Below, one piece after another: positions 23,301-35,071 of a stretch of DNA of 64,000 nucleotides. The position numbers and the translations under genes were made by a program. Below the pieces are notes generated by a model that saw only the letters and a list, made by a program, of their open reading frames with translations, made no database searches and was not told where the DNA came from. The stretch's first letter is position 1, and each line of letters opens with the position of its first letter. The DNA comes from Oreocharis arfaki (taxonomy: Eukaryota; Chordata; Aves; Passeriformes; Paramythiidae): NCBI GenBank assembly GCA_013398015.1, contig VZRR01013723.1:1-64000 (forward strand), given 5' to 3'.

Positions 23301-25974
23301 GATATCTGGGGAGTGCTGCAGTCTTTTCCTGAATCGGCAGCTCTTTATAAGAAGCAGAGAAGTTCTCCAGAGGCTGGACTCAGTGGCCGTGAGGCAAATG
23401 CCTTTCATCAGAGGCCAGCTGAAAATTCTCCCAAGATCAAAGAAGACTCATGCTGATCCCAGTGGGTTTTTACTCAGGGGTTAGGGGTCTGGGGTTAGGT
23501 TTGCAGAGGGGTTAAGGTGTTCCTTCCGTGCAGGGGCTAAGGGTGGGGTGAACCTGTCAAAGCCCTCCTGGCAGCAGCACCCTCGTATCCAAGCTTTTGA
23601 GAATTAAGGCCTGGGAGTGAAGGGATTTGAACCATCATTTCCCACCCCGTGTGACTGGGCCGTGGCACACGGCAGCTCAGAAGAGATGATCTCATTCCCT
23701 CCTGCTGGAGCTGTTCCGCTTGACATAGATAAATTAAGTATTGATGCAAGTATTGATTACTGTTGTGCTACGTATTGGAAAACTCAACCTCATCCTTTCG
23801 CCGACGTTTTTCCATCTCACTGTAATTAGGTGCCCAAGCGGATACTCTTCCCACTGAGGAGGCGAGGGCGGGTTTTCACCATGTCCTGTGGGTCTAGCCC
23901 AGGGCTGGTGGGCAAGGCAGGAGGAGGAAGGCCCCACTGCCTTAGTGAGCAGAGGGACAGCACTGCCAGGACAAGCTGTGGCTGGCGGTGGCAGCAGGGC
24001 CACCAGCAGAGCCCACACCTGAGGGCTGCAGCTGCTCGCTTGTGTTTAGGGGCTCTGTTTGAAGAACACAGTGAGTGGCTGGGACTGGGAAGGCCTCAAA
24101 GAGGATGTTTCTAAAGGAGAAGATGTGGTCTGCAGGCACGTTTTGAAAACACCTTAATGCTTTTACATTTTGGAAGCTGTTCATGTGCAGGATGCAAAGT
24201 AGAGCCAAAGAGTCCTACAAATACCAGAACTCCAAAACCAGAGAAGAACAAAATGATTCTTCCCACTCTGTGGTTTGATCTATGTCCTTTTCAGATTTTG
24301 CTCTGAAGCACAAGGGCAATACAGGTCTTACAGCAGAGACACATTTTCAGTAGAAACTGAGTAGTTTCAGTTAAAATGACATACAAATACAAAGGTTTCA
24401 TGTCTATAAGGCAAAGTTAGAAGCAAATGTATTTTCAGTAGAAATAGCTGAGGGAACTTGTGAGCAGAAGTAGATTTTCCAGTGAGACTGCTGTCAAGGG
24501 ACACCTGAGTTGGAGGTGAATTTGCCTGGGTCACTCCGAAAGCATAACAACAATCTGCCCTGTGCTTCTGACCTGGGGCCACTGATAATCTCTGGGCTTT
24601 TTGAGATAAGTCGTGGGGCTGTGTCCCAATGCCATTCACTGGTGTAGGGTGCATTGCCTCAGAAACAGGAAGGGAATAATAGGTCAGACGAGGACTGTCA
24701 GATGTTATTCACAAAGAGAGAAAACACAACTTAAATAGAACAGGTTTTCGTAACATCACGTAAGCTAAAGCACCACTTTCTGTCAATAAAGTCATCCCTG
24801 AGTAATTGCTGGCACCGAGGGAGCCAGCCCAAACATTTTACAGTTTATCAGCCTCTCTGTAGGGTGAATATTTGCACATGGTAGAGCTTTTTTCTTCCCT
24901 TTTTTTTTTAACCTTTCCCGAAATCAACTGAGAAGTGCATGATTTCTCACTGAAAACGTCACCAGTTTCTGCAACTCTGCCAGAATCAATAGATTCCAGC
25001 AACGCCTTTGATGTGGAGATGTGTTAGTGAAGCAAACTCACCGCAGTCTGCTTTCAATGCTTTCGGTGTGTGCGCTCTCACAGGAGAAAAGTGGAGAGAG
25101 GGAGATGAAACAAGAACACAAAATGCATTTTACATGACACCTTATCCCACCCAGAAGCAGAGAAGCACTTAAAGCTCACAGTTCCTCTCTGGATGGTGCT
25201 CCTGTCAACAGCTTAAAGCAACATTGCCTAAAGTGGCATTTATCTTTGGGGCTCTCTATCAGATTCCTTTCTGATTTTGCTAACAAGCGCGCTCCTCGCT
25301 GTTTATGCCATACATGGTTAAAGAGGATCTTTGTTGCTTCTCCACAGGTTACAGCAAGGTCAGGACTGAGCACTGTACATCCTTTTGTGTCCTAAATATT
25401 GGGCACTTAATCCCAAAGGCTCTGTCCAGGAGGTGGAAATGCACCTACAAGGATACCTTCTCTCCAGTCTGCCTGTAACGTCACCCCTGAGCACAGAACC
25501 CAGCAGCCACACGGGATGTGAGGCAGAAATGAGCCAGTTTCTCCCTGCTGTTTAGGTTCAAAGCTTGGTGAGAAGGATTTTCCCTTGTGCTGACTTATCC
25601 TAGGGAGCTCTGAGACAGGCTAAACAACCAGACCCTGGAGTGACCAGGGTGGTGGTCCCAGCTCTGGCCAGGGGCCACACACGGTGCCGTTGTCAACTCG
25701 CAGCCCTGCTCAAGTTCCCCAAGGTGTGCAGGCTTGTCTTGTTCGCTGGACATTTTGAGAGCAATCCCACAGTCCTTACCCATGATCAATTTGCAGTCCA
25801 TTTAAAGGGGAAGGCAAATCTCTGCTGCTTTAGGCTTCTCACTTGGTGAGTGTTGGGTTACCTAAGGTGGCAGAGGGAGATGTTGTGATTTCGGTGCTCA
25901 ACAGCTGCTTCACTCCAGCCCATCAGACAAAAATCAGGGCCTTGGTGAGCACCATCAACCACTTCATTACTGGT
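20323..25974. other. Unique non-coding stretch
   Basis: No gene supported. The longest frame is 215 codons (20992-21639, plus), Ser/Pro-rich without a recognisable domain and overlapped by frames on both strands. A degenerate telomere-like G-rich patch lies at 23477-23515. Confidence 0.6.
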
Positions 25975-26426
25975 GTTTGCCCCAGGTTGGTCCAAGCCCT
26001 GTCCAGCCTGGCCTCAAACACTTTAAGGGATGGGGCATCCACAAATTCTCTGGGCAGCCTCTGCCAGGGCCTCACCATCCTCACAGTAAAAATTTCTTCC
26101 CAGTATCTCATCTAACACTACTCTCCTTCAGCTTAATGTCATTTCCCCTTGGTCCTGTGGCTACAAGCCCTTTCAAACAGTCCCTCTCCAATTCTTTTGT
26201 AGGCCCTTTAGGCACTGTAAGTCTGCAATTAGGGCACCTCAAAGCCTTCTTTTTCCCGGCTAAACAACTCCATCTCTCTGCCTTTCCTCATAGGAAAAGT
26301 GCTCCATCCCTCTCATCACCTTCATGTTCCTCCTCTGGGCTCACTCCCAACAGGTCATTGTTCTTCTTGTGCTGAGGACTCCAGAGCTGGATGCAGGTGG
26401 GGTCTCCTGAGAGTAGAGGGGCAGAA
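25975..26426 (-). mobile_element. CR1 LINE fragment, minus strand
   Basis: Long reverse-complement CR1 match: 'ggcctcaaacactttaaggg', 'ggggcatccacaaattctct', 'ctgccagggcctcaccatcc', 'tttcttcccagtatctcatc', 'ccccttggtcctgtggctac', 'ttgttcttcttgtgctgagg' and 'ggagagtagagggg'-like end. The frame at 25923-26111 (minus) shows the typical CR1 ORF2 C-terminus: residues WQRLPREFVDAPSLKVFEA. The extreme 3' tip (left side) with the ATTCTRTG tail is lacking. About 450 bp, 5'-truncated. Confidence 0.92.
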
Positions 26427-27340
26427 ATTAGAGTTATGATCCTCCAGTTGAGGAGACAGAGGAATGACCCATGTTTACAAAAGACCTGAAGACAGAAATT
26501 AAGATAAAATAAAAGCACCACATAAGGTCAAAAGCCTGCTCGTTCCTCACCTCTCAGAGCTTCTCCACCTCCTTGAGGGACCATGAGAGCTTGATTGATT
26601 CCTCCAGCTGCAGGCAAGGAGGTGACCAAGGAAAATTATAAATACCCCTGACTCCAGCCAGTGAGAAGTCATGGTTTGCACCTCACAAAGCTCAGGAGAC
26701 TGACAAACAGAGGCTCCTTTGCTGTTTGTGGCACACAATCAGCTGTTTGAGAGAAGAAACACATCTGCAGGAGTCTGTCATCAAAGTCATACCTAAATTT
26801 TTGGAGATTCCTAGCAGTAGAATCCCTTGTGTTCCACAGCTGTCTGAGTGAGGCTGAGTGCAAACTCACACCCCTCTATTCCATACAGATGCCCATAAAT
26901 CTGATAGAGGAGGCAAAATTAATGCCAGGCTAACTGAATTAACTTTAATTAAGTCACTTCTTATTTTCACCTGTGCACCCAGGAGAAAAATCAAGACCTG
27001 TATTATTTATTTCATCATGTCATGGTTTTGTAACACTGGAGAAGATTAATAGGCAGTAAAGCGGGGACAAATGCCTGTGAACAACTTCATGGATGAATGG
27101 TTACGTTCTGGGCTGGTTAGAGTGGTGAAAGTCAAGAGACGCAGCATTGCCATTGGTGGCACAGCTCCAGTGCTGATCTGACACACATTTTATCTTCACT
27201 CCATGGCAAGAAAGAGCATTAAGTGGCAGAAGCCATTGGCCAAACAGCAAATGAGCTCAGACATCCCTGCTCCATGCCCATTTGCAGAGGATAACATTTC
27301 TAACAACTCCAGTTATTCACTCCTGTGCAGTAGGCTCCAA
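26427..27340. other. Unique non-coding stretch
   Basis: No gene or repeat recognised. Frames are 77 codons or shorter. Confidence 0.6.
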
Positions 27341-27481
27341 AATAGAATAGAATCACAGAATTATTAAGGTTGGAAAGGACCTCCAAGATCATCAGAGTCC
27401 AACTTTTGATCAATCACTACCTTTTCAACTGAACCATAGCACTGAGTGCCACATCCAGTCGTTTCTTGCACACTTCCAGGA
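27341..27481 (-). mobile_element. CR1 LINE 3' fragment, minus strand
   Basis: Starts with the CR1 tail in reverse complement (AATAGAATAGAATCACAG), then 'aaggttggaaaggacctcca' and 'agatcatcagagtccaac', ending at a 'cacacttccagg' segment. About 140 bp, strongly 5'-truncated. It belongs to the 'TTAAGGTTGGAAA' 3'-end group also seen at 48.5 and 51.1 kb. Confidence 0.9.
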
Positions 27482-30124
27482 TAAATCTTGTAAGACCCAT
27501 TGAAACCCGTCAGTGGGCAGTTAACAGGCACTAACAAAATGGGATGACTTATTTTGCGTTTAGCAGTTAGGATAGCTATCAATCCACTCACGTCTTGGGG
27601 AGGAATAGCAGCCTTTCTGCCATGTGAGCCATCTCACAGGAGTTTTCTCAGCCCTTTGAAATATGTCTGTGCACACTGGTGGGTGTTTAATTGTGCGGAG
27701 CGGGACGCACTGTGAGACACGTCTTCACTGAACACGGGGTCACTTCTGAAGGGGCTGCATCTTTTTAATCTTTCCCTGACCACAGCAAACATTTTAGGGC
27801 TGTGAGAACTTCCTTTGCTGACTCGTGTGCCTGGTAAGGACAGACTTCTGAAATAACAACTGCAGGGGAGAATGACCCCCGCCAACAGCCTTATCCCACC
27901 AACACTCCTTCCTCCTGCCCCACTGGGGCACTTTTTGGTGACTGATTTTGCTACTTCACCCTCCGGAAAAGCCAAGGCAGCGTTTGCTGCAAAGCCCTGT
28001 GGGTGCACTAGTGTGTGAGCACAGCTAAAGGGGCTTTTTTCTGGTGGGAACTTCGAGTAGGATGGGTGCAAAAGCTGCTCGTCCACGTGTAGCTCGGGGC
28101 TTGTCAGAAGGCGAGCGGTGGGAATCAGTAAACAGAACAGGGGGGTGAATGCACGTGTCCATGCTCCCTGGAAATCCCCTGGCTCGCAGGACAGCCTGCC
28201 TAGGGAAGAGTTAAAAGCAGAGCTCTGGAAAGTTTGGCCAGATGACTTCCTGATGGAGTTTATACAAGTATAGTGTGCGCAAGGACGTATGTGCCTACGT
28301 GCCACTTCTCCCGGAGCAGCCTGAGCCGAGCAGAGGGAGGAAAAAATTATAAAAACATCACAGATGGGTGCAGGCTGAAAACAACCATCTGATGAATGTG
28401 CAGGGTCATCACACTCCTCTCATTACAAACCCTCCAGACAAAGCCGTGATGCCTCCTCTGCTACAAAGCCCCCTTGCCACAGAACAAGAGGGCAGGGGCG
28501 AGGCAGGGCAGGGAAGAGACAAAAGAGGACATGAGCACGAGGAATTCACAGTATCCCAAACCAGCTGCCACTCGTTCAGCTCCCAGGACATTCCCAGCAG
28601 CCAGGGAAATAATGCAGTCATCTGCAGTCACTGGAATGCCAGGGTGATGCAGGGGTGATGCAGAGCTGATGCCAGGGAGATTCCAGGGAGGCACTGGCAC
28701 GATGCTGGGGTGATGGCTGCAGGCAGGAGGTGTGATGGAATGCAGCTCCATACATACACACGTGGTGGTCTCATAAAACCCAGCCTAGACAGAGGTATCA
28801 GTAAAACACTGACACGAGCTTGCTAGCATGGATTGTACAAACCTGGGCAGGACTTTGGTGCTCAAACTCTCCCCTGTCCCTGTGCTCTCCACATGGAAAA
28901 CCCTCAGGGTTACCTTAATACACTCACATGCACGTCCTGCTGTGGGGCTGTGACAGCCAGAGCTGCTAATCCTGAGGGGAATGGGCTTGCTTAGGTGCAG
29001 GAGCTTGATTCTCACTGCCACGGGTCCTTCCAGGGGAGGATTTGCAAAGATGGCTAACAAGGGCTTGTGCTGCTGTGTGCTGAGTGGGACCTCTCTCTGT
29101 CCTCCCAAAAGAGAGGAGTGGAGACAAATCAAGCATCATACAGAGCGGCCTGTGTGATCTTCTGTGGGCAGATCAGTAAGAAGGCAAACTCCTTATTACT
29201 CTCATTTAGCAGTAAATCAACCTTCCTCTCAATTACAGAGCACATTTGCCTCCTCCTGCTCCTTCAGAGCAGGGTGAGAGGGCACCATGCACGAAAGGAT
29301 TAAGCAGCAGCCCCTTTAGGGATGCTTAGTCAGTGAACCCGTGCTTCTCATTACATGCTTCCAACCTGCTGTCATTTGATAATCTTGTGGAAGGGCTTGC
29401 AGGTTTGTGCTGCCTCAGAAATTTCTGCTTGTTCACTGCAGCTGCACTCGGAGGGGATTCTCTGAGCACAGCAAGACCACGGCTAATTGCACCGGGAGGT
29501 CAGGAGGAAGGTCTGCTGGGCTGCTCCCGTTACAAACCCCACCTGCATTCTCAGAGCCCAGCCAGGTTGCTCACGGAGCCATCGTTAGCACTGAAAAGCA
29601 AAAAGCTGCACACAGAATTTGCGCGAGGTAAAGCAGCGATACATTAAAAAAACAAGAAAACTTTCTTCCCAATAGCTGAGCTGACTTCAGAAAGCAAGTC
29701 TTGTAAATATTAGAAATTGGCCGTATATATAAAATGAGCATTTTATTCACTGATTTCTTTTAGGGAAAAATACTTACACTGAATACTATCATTTGACCAC
29801 ACAGATTCCAAAAGTCATGTTGTTTTATTTAGCTGCCCCCTTTTTATTTTATTTTTTATCAAGTCCAAAAACTTACCTTTGACTGGAGCAACAACAGATC
29901 CTAGATTCTTGAGTGCAGTTCTCTGGAAGGCAGTTTTGACTTTTGACTTACTCTGTTGATTTTCTGGGTATTCTTATCTTTACATTTCTATCAAAGATCT
30001 CTGTCATTCCCATCTTATTTCTATAATGCCCAAATCAAAAGAAACCTGTTATGACCCACAAGGCAGGTAGGGCAATTAGGAGGAAGATATGTCACATTTT
30101 TGCTGCCTTCCAAAGGGACCCTAC
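27482..30124. other. Unique stretch holding the longest open frame
   Basis: A 223-codon frame on minus (27634-28305) is the longest in the window. It is rich in Ser, Cys, His and Arg, has no recognisable domain, signal peptide or splice context, and I cannot support it as a gene. Short degenerate GGTGATGCAG repeats lie near 28640-28720. Confidence 0.5.
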
Positions 30125-30413
30125 AGATAAAGGGATAGTTTTGACAAGGGCATGGGGGAATGGCTTCAAACTGAGACTATGTTTAGATTCAATATTGGGA
30201 AGAAATTCTTCCCTGTGAGGGTGGTGAGGGCCTGGCACAGGTTGCCCTGGAAGTTGTAGCTGCCCCATCCCTGGAAGTGTCCACGGCCAGGTTGGATGGG
30301 GCTCTGAGCACCCTGGGATAGTGGAAGGTGTCTCTGCCCATGGCAGGGGGTTGGAACTGGATGATCTTTAAGGTCCCTTCCAACCCAACCATCCTGTGAT
30401 TCTGTGATTCTTC
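30125..30413 (+). mobile_element. CR1 LINE 3' fragment, plus strand
   Basis: Sense CR1 3' end with intact tail: 'gggaagaaattcttccctgt', 'gagggtggtgagggcctggc', 'ccctggaagtgtccacggcc', 'gggttggaactggatgatct' and 'ttaaggtcccttccaaccca', followed by the octamer tail 'tcctgtgattctgtgattct'. The 5' end lies near 30125 at 'agggatagttttgacaaggg'. It is one of the best preserved 3' ends in the window. Related minus-strand copies are at 49.0, 53.9 and 57.2 kb. Confidence 0.95.
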
Positions 30414-33400
30414 TCTGCTTCTTTGCACTGGTAGCAAGAAGCCTGATGAAGATGAGGTCAGGGAGTTGAGTTTTGCAGTGGCAGATTCAGAGCTTTATTT
30501 TCTACCTCTTTGCATTTCACCCTCTCTACATATTAGCATGGGCTCAAGCCTGGATGAGTAGCATCAGGATGAAGCAAGATAGTGGAAAAGAAGTGATTTC
30601 ATCTCCATGCAAGCATTTCACACTGGATTGTCTCCCACTTGAGCTGACGTGTTAAACAGAGCTGTTTACCAGCCTGCGGTAAACTCAACTTACACTGGGT
30701 ACACAGCCTGCCTTGCTCTGCAGCCAGGAGTGTCCCTGCTCCTGGGTGGCTGCCTGAATCACAGAATTATTAAGGCTGAGAGCACAGAGCAGAGTTCAGG
30801 CTCCTTACCTGAATGACAGATGTCTGATGCCAGCCACTACAGAAGTGCCCCTGTTTGGGGGAAAGGACAGGCAGCATGAAACCGTGTGGGGATTCATACC
30901 AGATTTATTCCAAAACCAAAGAGTCAAACCCTCCTTTCCTGAGAAACAAGCTCCCTTCTCAAAAAAAAGAAGAGTAATTTAAGGTCAAATACTTTCACCC
31001 TAAGCAACATTAAGTGAAGAATGGCAAAATTTGGTTGGCATCCTGTGTGGTTTACCAGCAGGGCCTGGATTTGGATTTGGGGGAGGACTGCAACGTCACA
31101 ACACTCCCTGGAAGCTGAGTGACATCAGGTCACACTACGTGGGAGAATGCCACACAGAAAAGGTCATTCCCTGGGCTCCAACCCAGCCTGTCCCACTTGG
31201 AAAGAGGGTTCCATACTGAGCAGTGGCTTGTTCTGGAAAATGCCTCCTCAGGCTCAGCTTCTGTCACCCAACAGCAGCTGATGCCAGGCAGGGAAGCTCC
31301 GGGCATGCACAGGTGGTAGGCAAAACCAGACACGTCTAAAGGAAGGGGTCATTTCTTAGAAAGAGAAGAGGAACAGGTCACTCTGGGGCTGGCCAGCCAG
31401 TACAGGGTGTTCCACAAACACATGGACTGAAGTGGCTGCTGAGAGTTGACCAGAAACGAGCTCGACCCTCTTAGCACAGCCATAGCCCCCCTTGCAGGAC
31501 AACTACTCCCTCTCCTTCTTCTTTTTGGAGTATTTCCTGAGCTGCTGCGAACTAAACACGGGTCCTATGGGGCTGGCAGATGCCACCACTGTCTGGCATT
31601 GCCCCCATGGATGTAACCTGTCATATCTGGTCCTCCCACCCAGTACAAATTGCATGTAGTAAAGCAGGTGCCAGCTCTCCATGAGACAGCTCCTTGTCCC
31701 TCGCCCATCCACAATCCCCTTTGCAGCAATAGCAGTGAGGATGGTGTCTGCCCAGCCCCACAAAGCCCTGTGCCAGTGTTGTCCCCAAAGTGTGGCAGTG
31801 GGGCCTGTGCCAGCCTTGCCAACCCAGAACGGTCTCACACAGCCTTGAAGTGAAAACCAACCTCCTTAGCAGGAACTGCACTGGATTTTGCAGGAGATAC
31901 CCAGGAACCCTCTGGCACCCGCAGCCACTGGAGCGGAGCTGGTGCTCCCTGGTGCTGCTGCACTGTGTCTTGCTCTACCAGCCATCCAACCACTGGTACC
32001 CAGAAGAGTTTTTTTCCAGTCTCAGAGGGATTCTGCCCTGCCTAATTTGTTATTTTTGTGCCACCACAGTCTTGCTGAGGGATTGCATCCAAGCTAGGCT
32101 CTGGCTTATCTCCACTTAGTGAAATGCCTACCAGTTTGGACACTTATACACCTGATGGTCTCGCTGTTGTGGCAGGTTGAAAAGGGAAGCACATCCTGAA
32201 TTCCCCAAGGTTTGGTGGCATAACTGAGCTCGTGTGGCCAGCAGTGATGTCTGGTACATCCAAGGAGTGGTGTGGTTCAGTGCTCGAGCTGTAACCTTCA
32301 AAGCCTGGCTTAGGGCAGGTATAGGAAATGCAGCCACCAAGCCTCCGGCACTGCCCGTCTTTAAAAATGCCCCTGACTTGCTCCCCACACAAAGTGCAAG
32401 GCAGGCATTGCACCTGTTAGTGAGGCAGAGAGGGAGGGCACTTCAGCTTCTCACAAGGACACATTTCTGACCCATTTGGCACCCACAAAAAGGGTGATGT
32501 CCTCTCAGGGTACCAGGCTCTGTGACCAACCCATCAAGAAGACACATTGTCGAGTGCTGGGACCCTAAAATGAGGTATCAGCTCTGTCTGGGCCATGCAG
32601 TCTAGCACCTGCTTTCACACACAAGCACCTTCCACGTCCCCTTCCATCCCTGCTGGCCAGCACAGCACCTTCATACCAGCATCATAAATACACCTGTCTT
32701 CCTTCCCCATACAGACATTCAGTATGGGATACCTGGCTCAGTGCTCAGGCTGCTCGAGCTGGGCTGCAGGCCCTGCCTCTGCTGACTTCAATGGCAGCTT
32801 TGCCTTTGATTTCAATGGGGAGTTAATTTTGCCCTACATGGTGATAATTTGCTGCTTGGCTGCAACCTTGCAGAACATCAGGCAGAGCCCACCTCCATTC
32901 TCATCCCCATCCTGCTCTGACAAGCAGTTGTTCTCATGCCTCAGTTTCCCCCTCTGTATCTCAAAGGAAAGCCAAGTTGAAAATGCATCTTCCTCTCCCT
33001 TCTGAAGTTCTTTGATATAGAGATCTAAAATACAACACAAGAGCCAGCACTGACCTTCACTTTCCTTTACCGTGTCAGACCCATTTAGCGGCTATTTATG
33101 GCAACCTGGTCATTAGCACTACAAGAACAAATTCAGCACAAAGAAAGCTTTAAACCACAGAATTTGGGGTGTGCCAGGCTGTCAGAACACCATTGTACAC
33201 TACTTTCCTCCTAGCCCTATCAAAAGACAAAAGCTGCATTTGATGATTGAAGACACAGAAACCAGAATAGCAACAGGAGCTCCTCCTCCGCATTTCCTAA
33301 ACCCCACATTCCTCCTTTCCTCTGCCCTGCCGGGTCCCCTTGGACCTCTCCACAAGGGGATCAGAGCAGGACTTCTCCCCCAGCTTTCTGTTCACCTCTT

Positions 33401-35002
33401 GCAGCCCCTCAAGCCAGACCTGGGCTAAGCTACTCCAGCAGTGTCAGAAGAGCTTCTGGCATGCACATTTTTCTGCTGCTTTGTTTTCAGACAAACAAGG
33501 GAGCAGGCAGATGATGTGAGATGTGGACAGCCTCTTTGTCAGGCAGGGAGCTGCTGCCACTTGCTGGCATCCCACTATGTACAAGTGAAAAGGGTTTTCC
33601 TTCTGCGTTTCTTCCCATCGAAGATTTCAAGGGTGAAAACTCGTTGGGAGGAGGCGATGCACCTCCTCCTGAGCCAGGAGGGATCTTTCATTTATGGTTT
33701 CAGGTCCTCTCATAGCTCTCTTAGCACCCATGGGCCTTACTATTGCACATTTTGTTTTTTCTCTCTGTGTCTCTTCCTGCAGCAGAGCTGCTCAGTCCTG
33801 ACTGTAGAGCCAGGGGAAGACCAGATGCCTTTGCCTCGCTGGAACTCATGGACAGTGAGAACACCTCAGTTAACCAGACCTTTCATGACTTTCCCTCTGG
33901 GCTAAAATCAGGCTGGAATGGGATATTCGTGTTCAGATGTGGACAACAGTGAGATAGCCTCAGAGAGAAAAAGAACCTAAGAATCCTATTGTGAAAACAT
34001 GACATCCTCATGTGCTTAGTTTCAATGAAAACAATTGTGAGAGCAGCTTGGTATTCCTTGAAAACATGCACAGACACCCACTAATGTATGTAATAATAGT
34101 CACTACCTCATTTCTTGTCTTCCATTCCATTCCAAATCAAAATGCCCATCTGGCCTACGCTGCCAGCAAATAGCAAACCATCTTCAGTCTTGATCAGTCC
34201 TGGGGATGCACCCACGACACTGTGTAAGACATGGGTTTAGTAATATTTTCCAGCTTGGATGTGATGGAAGTGGATACCCACACCTTCCTCAAAGAGGCAG
34301 TGTGCTGAGCATGTAGATGCAGCAACGAGGGAAATATAAAGCTGCAGAATGAGACCAGATCTTACAAACTGAGCACCTTATGAGGTGTCACACCCTGTGG
34401 ATGCTTGGAGGATGCTGTGCAGCCCAAAAGGATCTCTTTTGCCCCCCATATTTCCTGGAACTTAGAGGCTTAGAGATGTTTTATGGTTGACATAGATACG
34501 CTGTAAGGAGTGGATTCATTCCTCCCAGGAAGTGCCCCACACAATGACTGGGGAGCACCTTGTGCCCAGGAGGTGAAACTGTGCTGTGGATCACGTAAAC
34601 GCAAGGCAATGCCACCCTGAGAAAGCTCTGTTTGTTTGTTGACTGTCAGTTTAGGTGGAGATCACATAAAGCTTAATTAATGCAGTCCAGTTATGCTTTC
34701 GAGGTTAAATTCTTAACACGCAGATAAAAATTATTACTGGAAGTCACAGACTAACTCCAGCAGAAGCCAAGGGAAGAGGGAGCATTTTAACCACTGGCTC
34801 AAAGAGGGCTTTTTTTACAAAACAAACCTTATTAGTGAGTTGCTGCCAGCTCCATGCTCACAGCCTCCATTGCTTGGCAGATCAGTATCACCCTGGGAAA
34901 AGCCCCAGAAGCAATCTCTCAAACATGCCCTTTTATGGCCCCAGATATCTATTTTCTACATTCATTTGCAAATATCCTGCAACATGTAGTCAGAAGGAGA
35001 TC
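30414..35002. other. Unique non-coding stretch
   Basis: No gene supported. Frames of up to 154 codons (33441-33905, plus) and a trio of overlapping minus frames at 31503-31881 (up to 111 codons) show no domain I recognise. A minimal CR1 tip lies at 30756-30780. Confidence 0.55.
30756..30780 (-). mobile_element. Possible minimal CR1 3' tip
   Basis: About 25 bp reading AATCACAGAATTATTAAGGC, nearly the same as the start of the CR1 copy at 27.35 kb. If real, it is an extremely 5'-truncated CR1 insertion. It is short enough that chance or gene conversion cannot be excluded. Confidence 0.4.
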
Positions 35003-35071
35003 AGATGGATGGACTCAATGATCCTAGAGGCCTTTTCCCACCCAAATGATGCTACAATACTATGATTCTAT
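35003..35071 (+). mobile_element. CR1 LINE 3' terminal fragment, plus strand
   Basis: Reads 'atggactcaatgatcctaga', 'ggccttttcccacccaaatg' and then the CR1 octamer-like tail 'caatactatgattctat'. Only the last 70 bp or so of the element are present. Confidence 0.75.

Noticed and set aside
31503..31881. Overlapping minus-strand frames ending in a basic SKKKKERE tail, possible retropseudogene
   Set aside because: No parent gene recognised and no poly-A tail or target duplication seen.
33743..33952. Possible exon after a pyrimidine-rich 'tctcttcctgcag' acceptor-like site
   Set aside because: The downstream frame resembles no protein I know and no matching donor or neighbouring exon could be placed; acceptor-like sites are frequent by chance.
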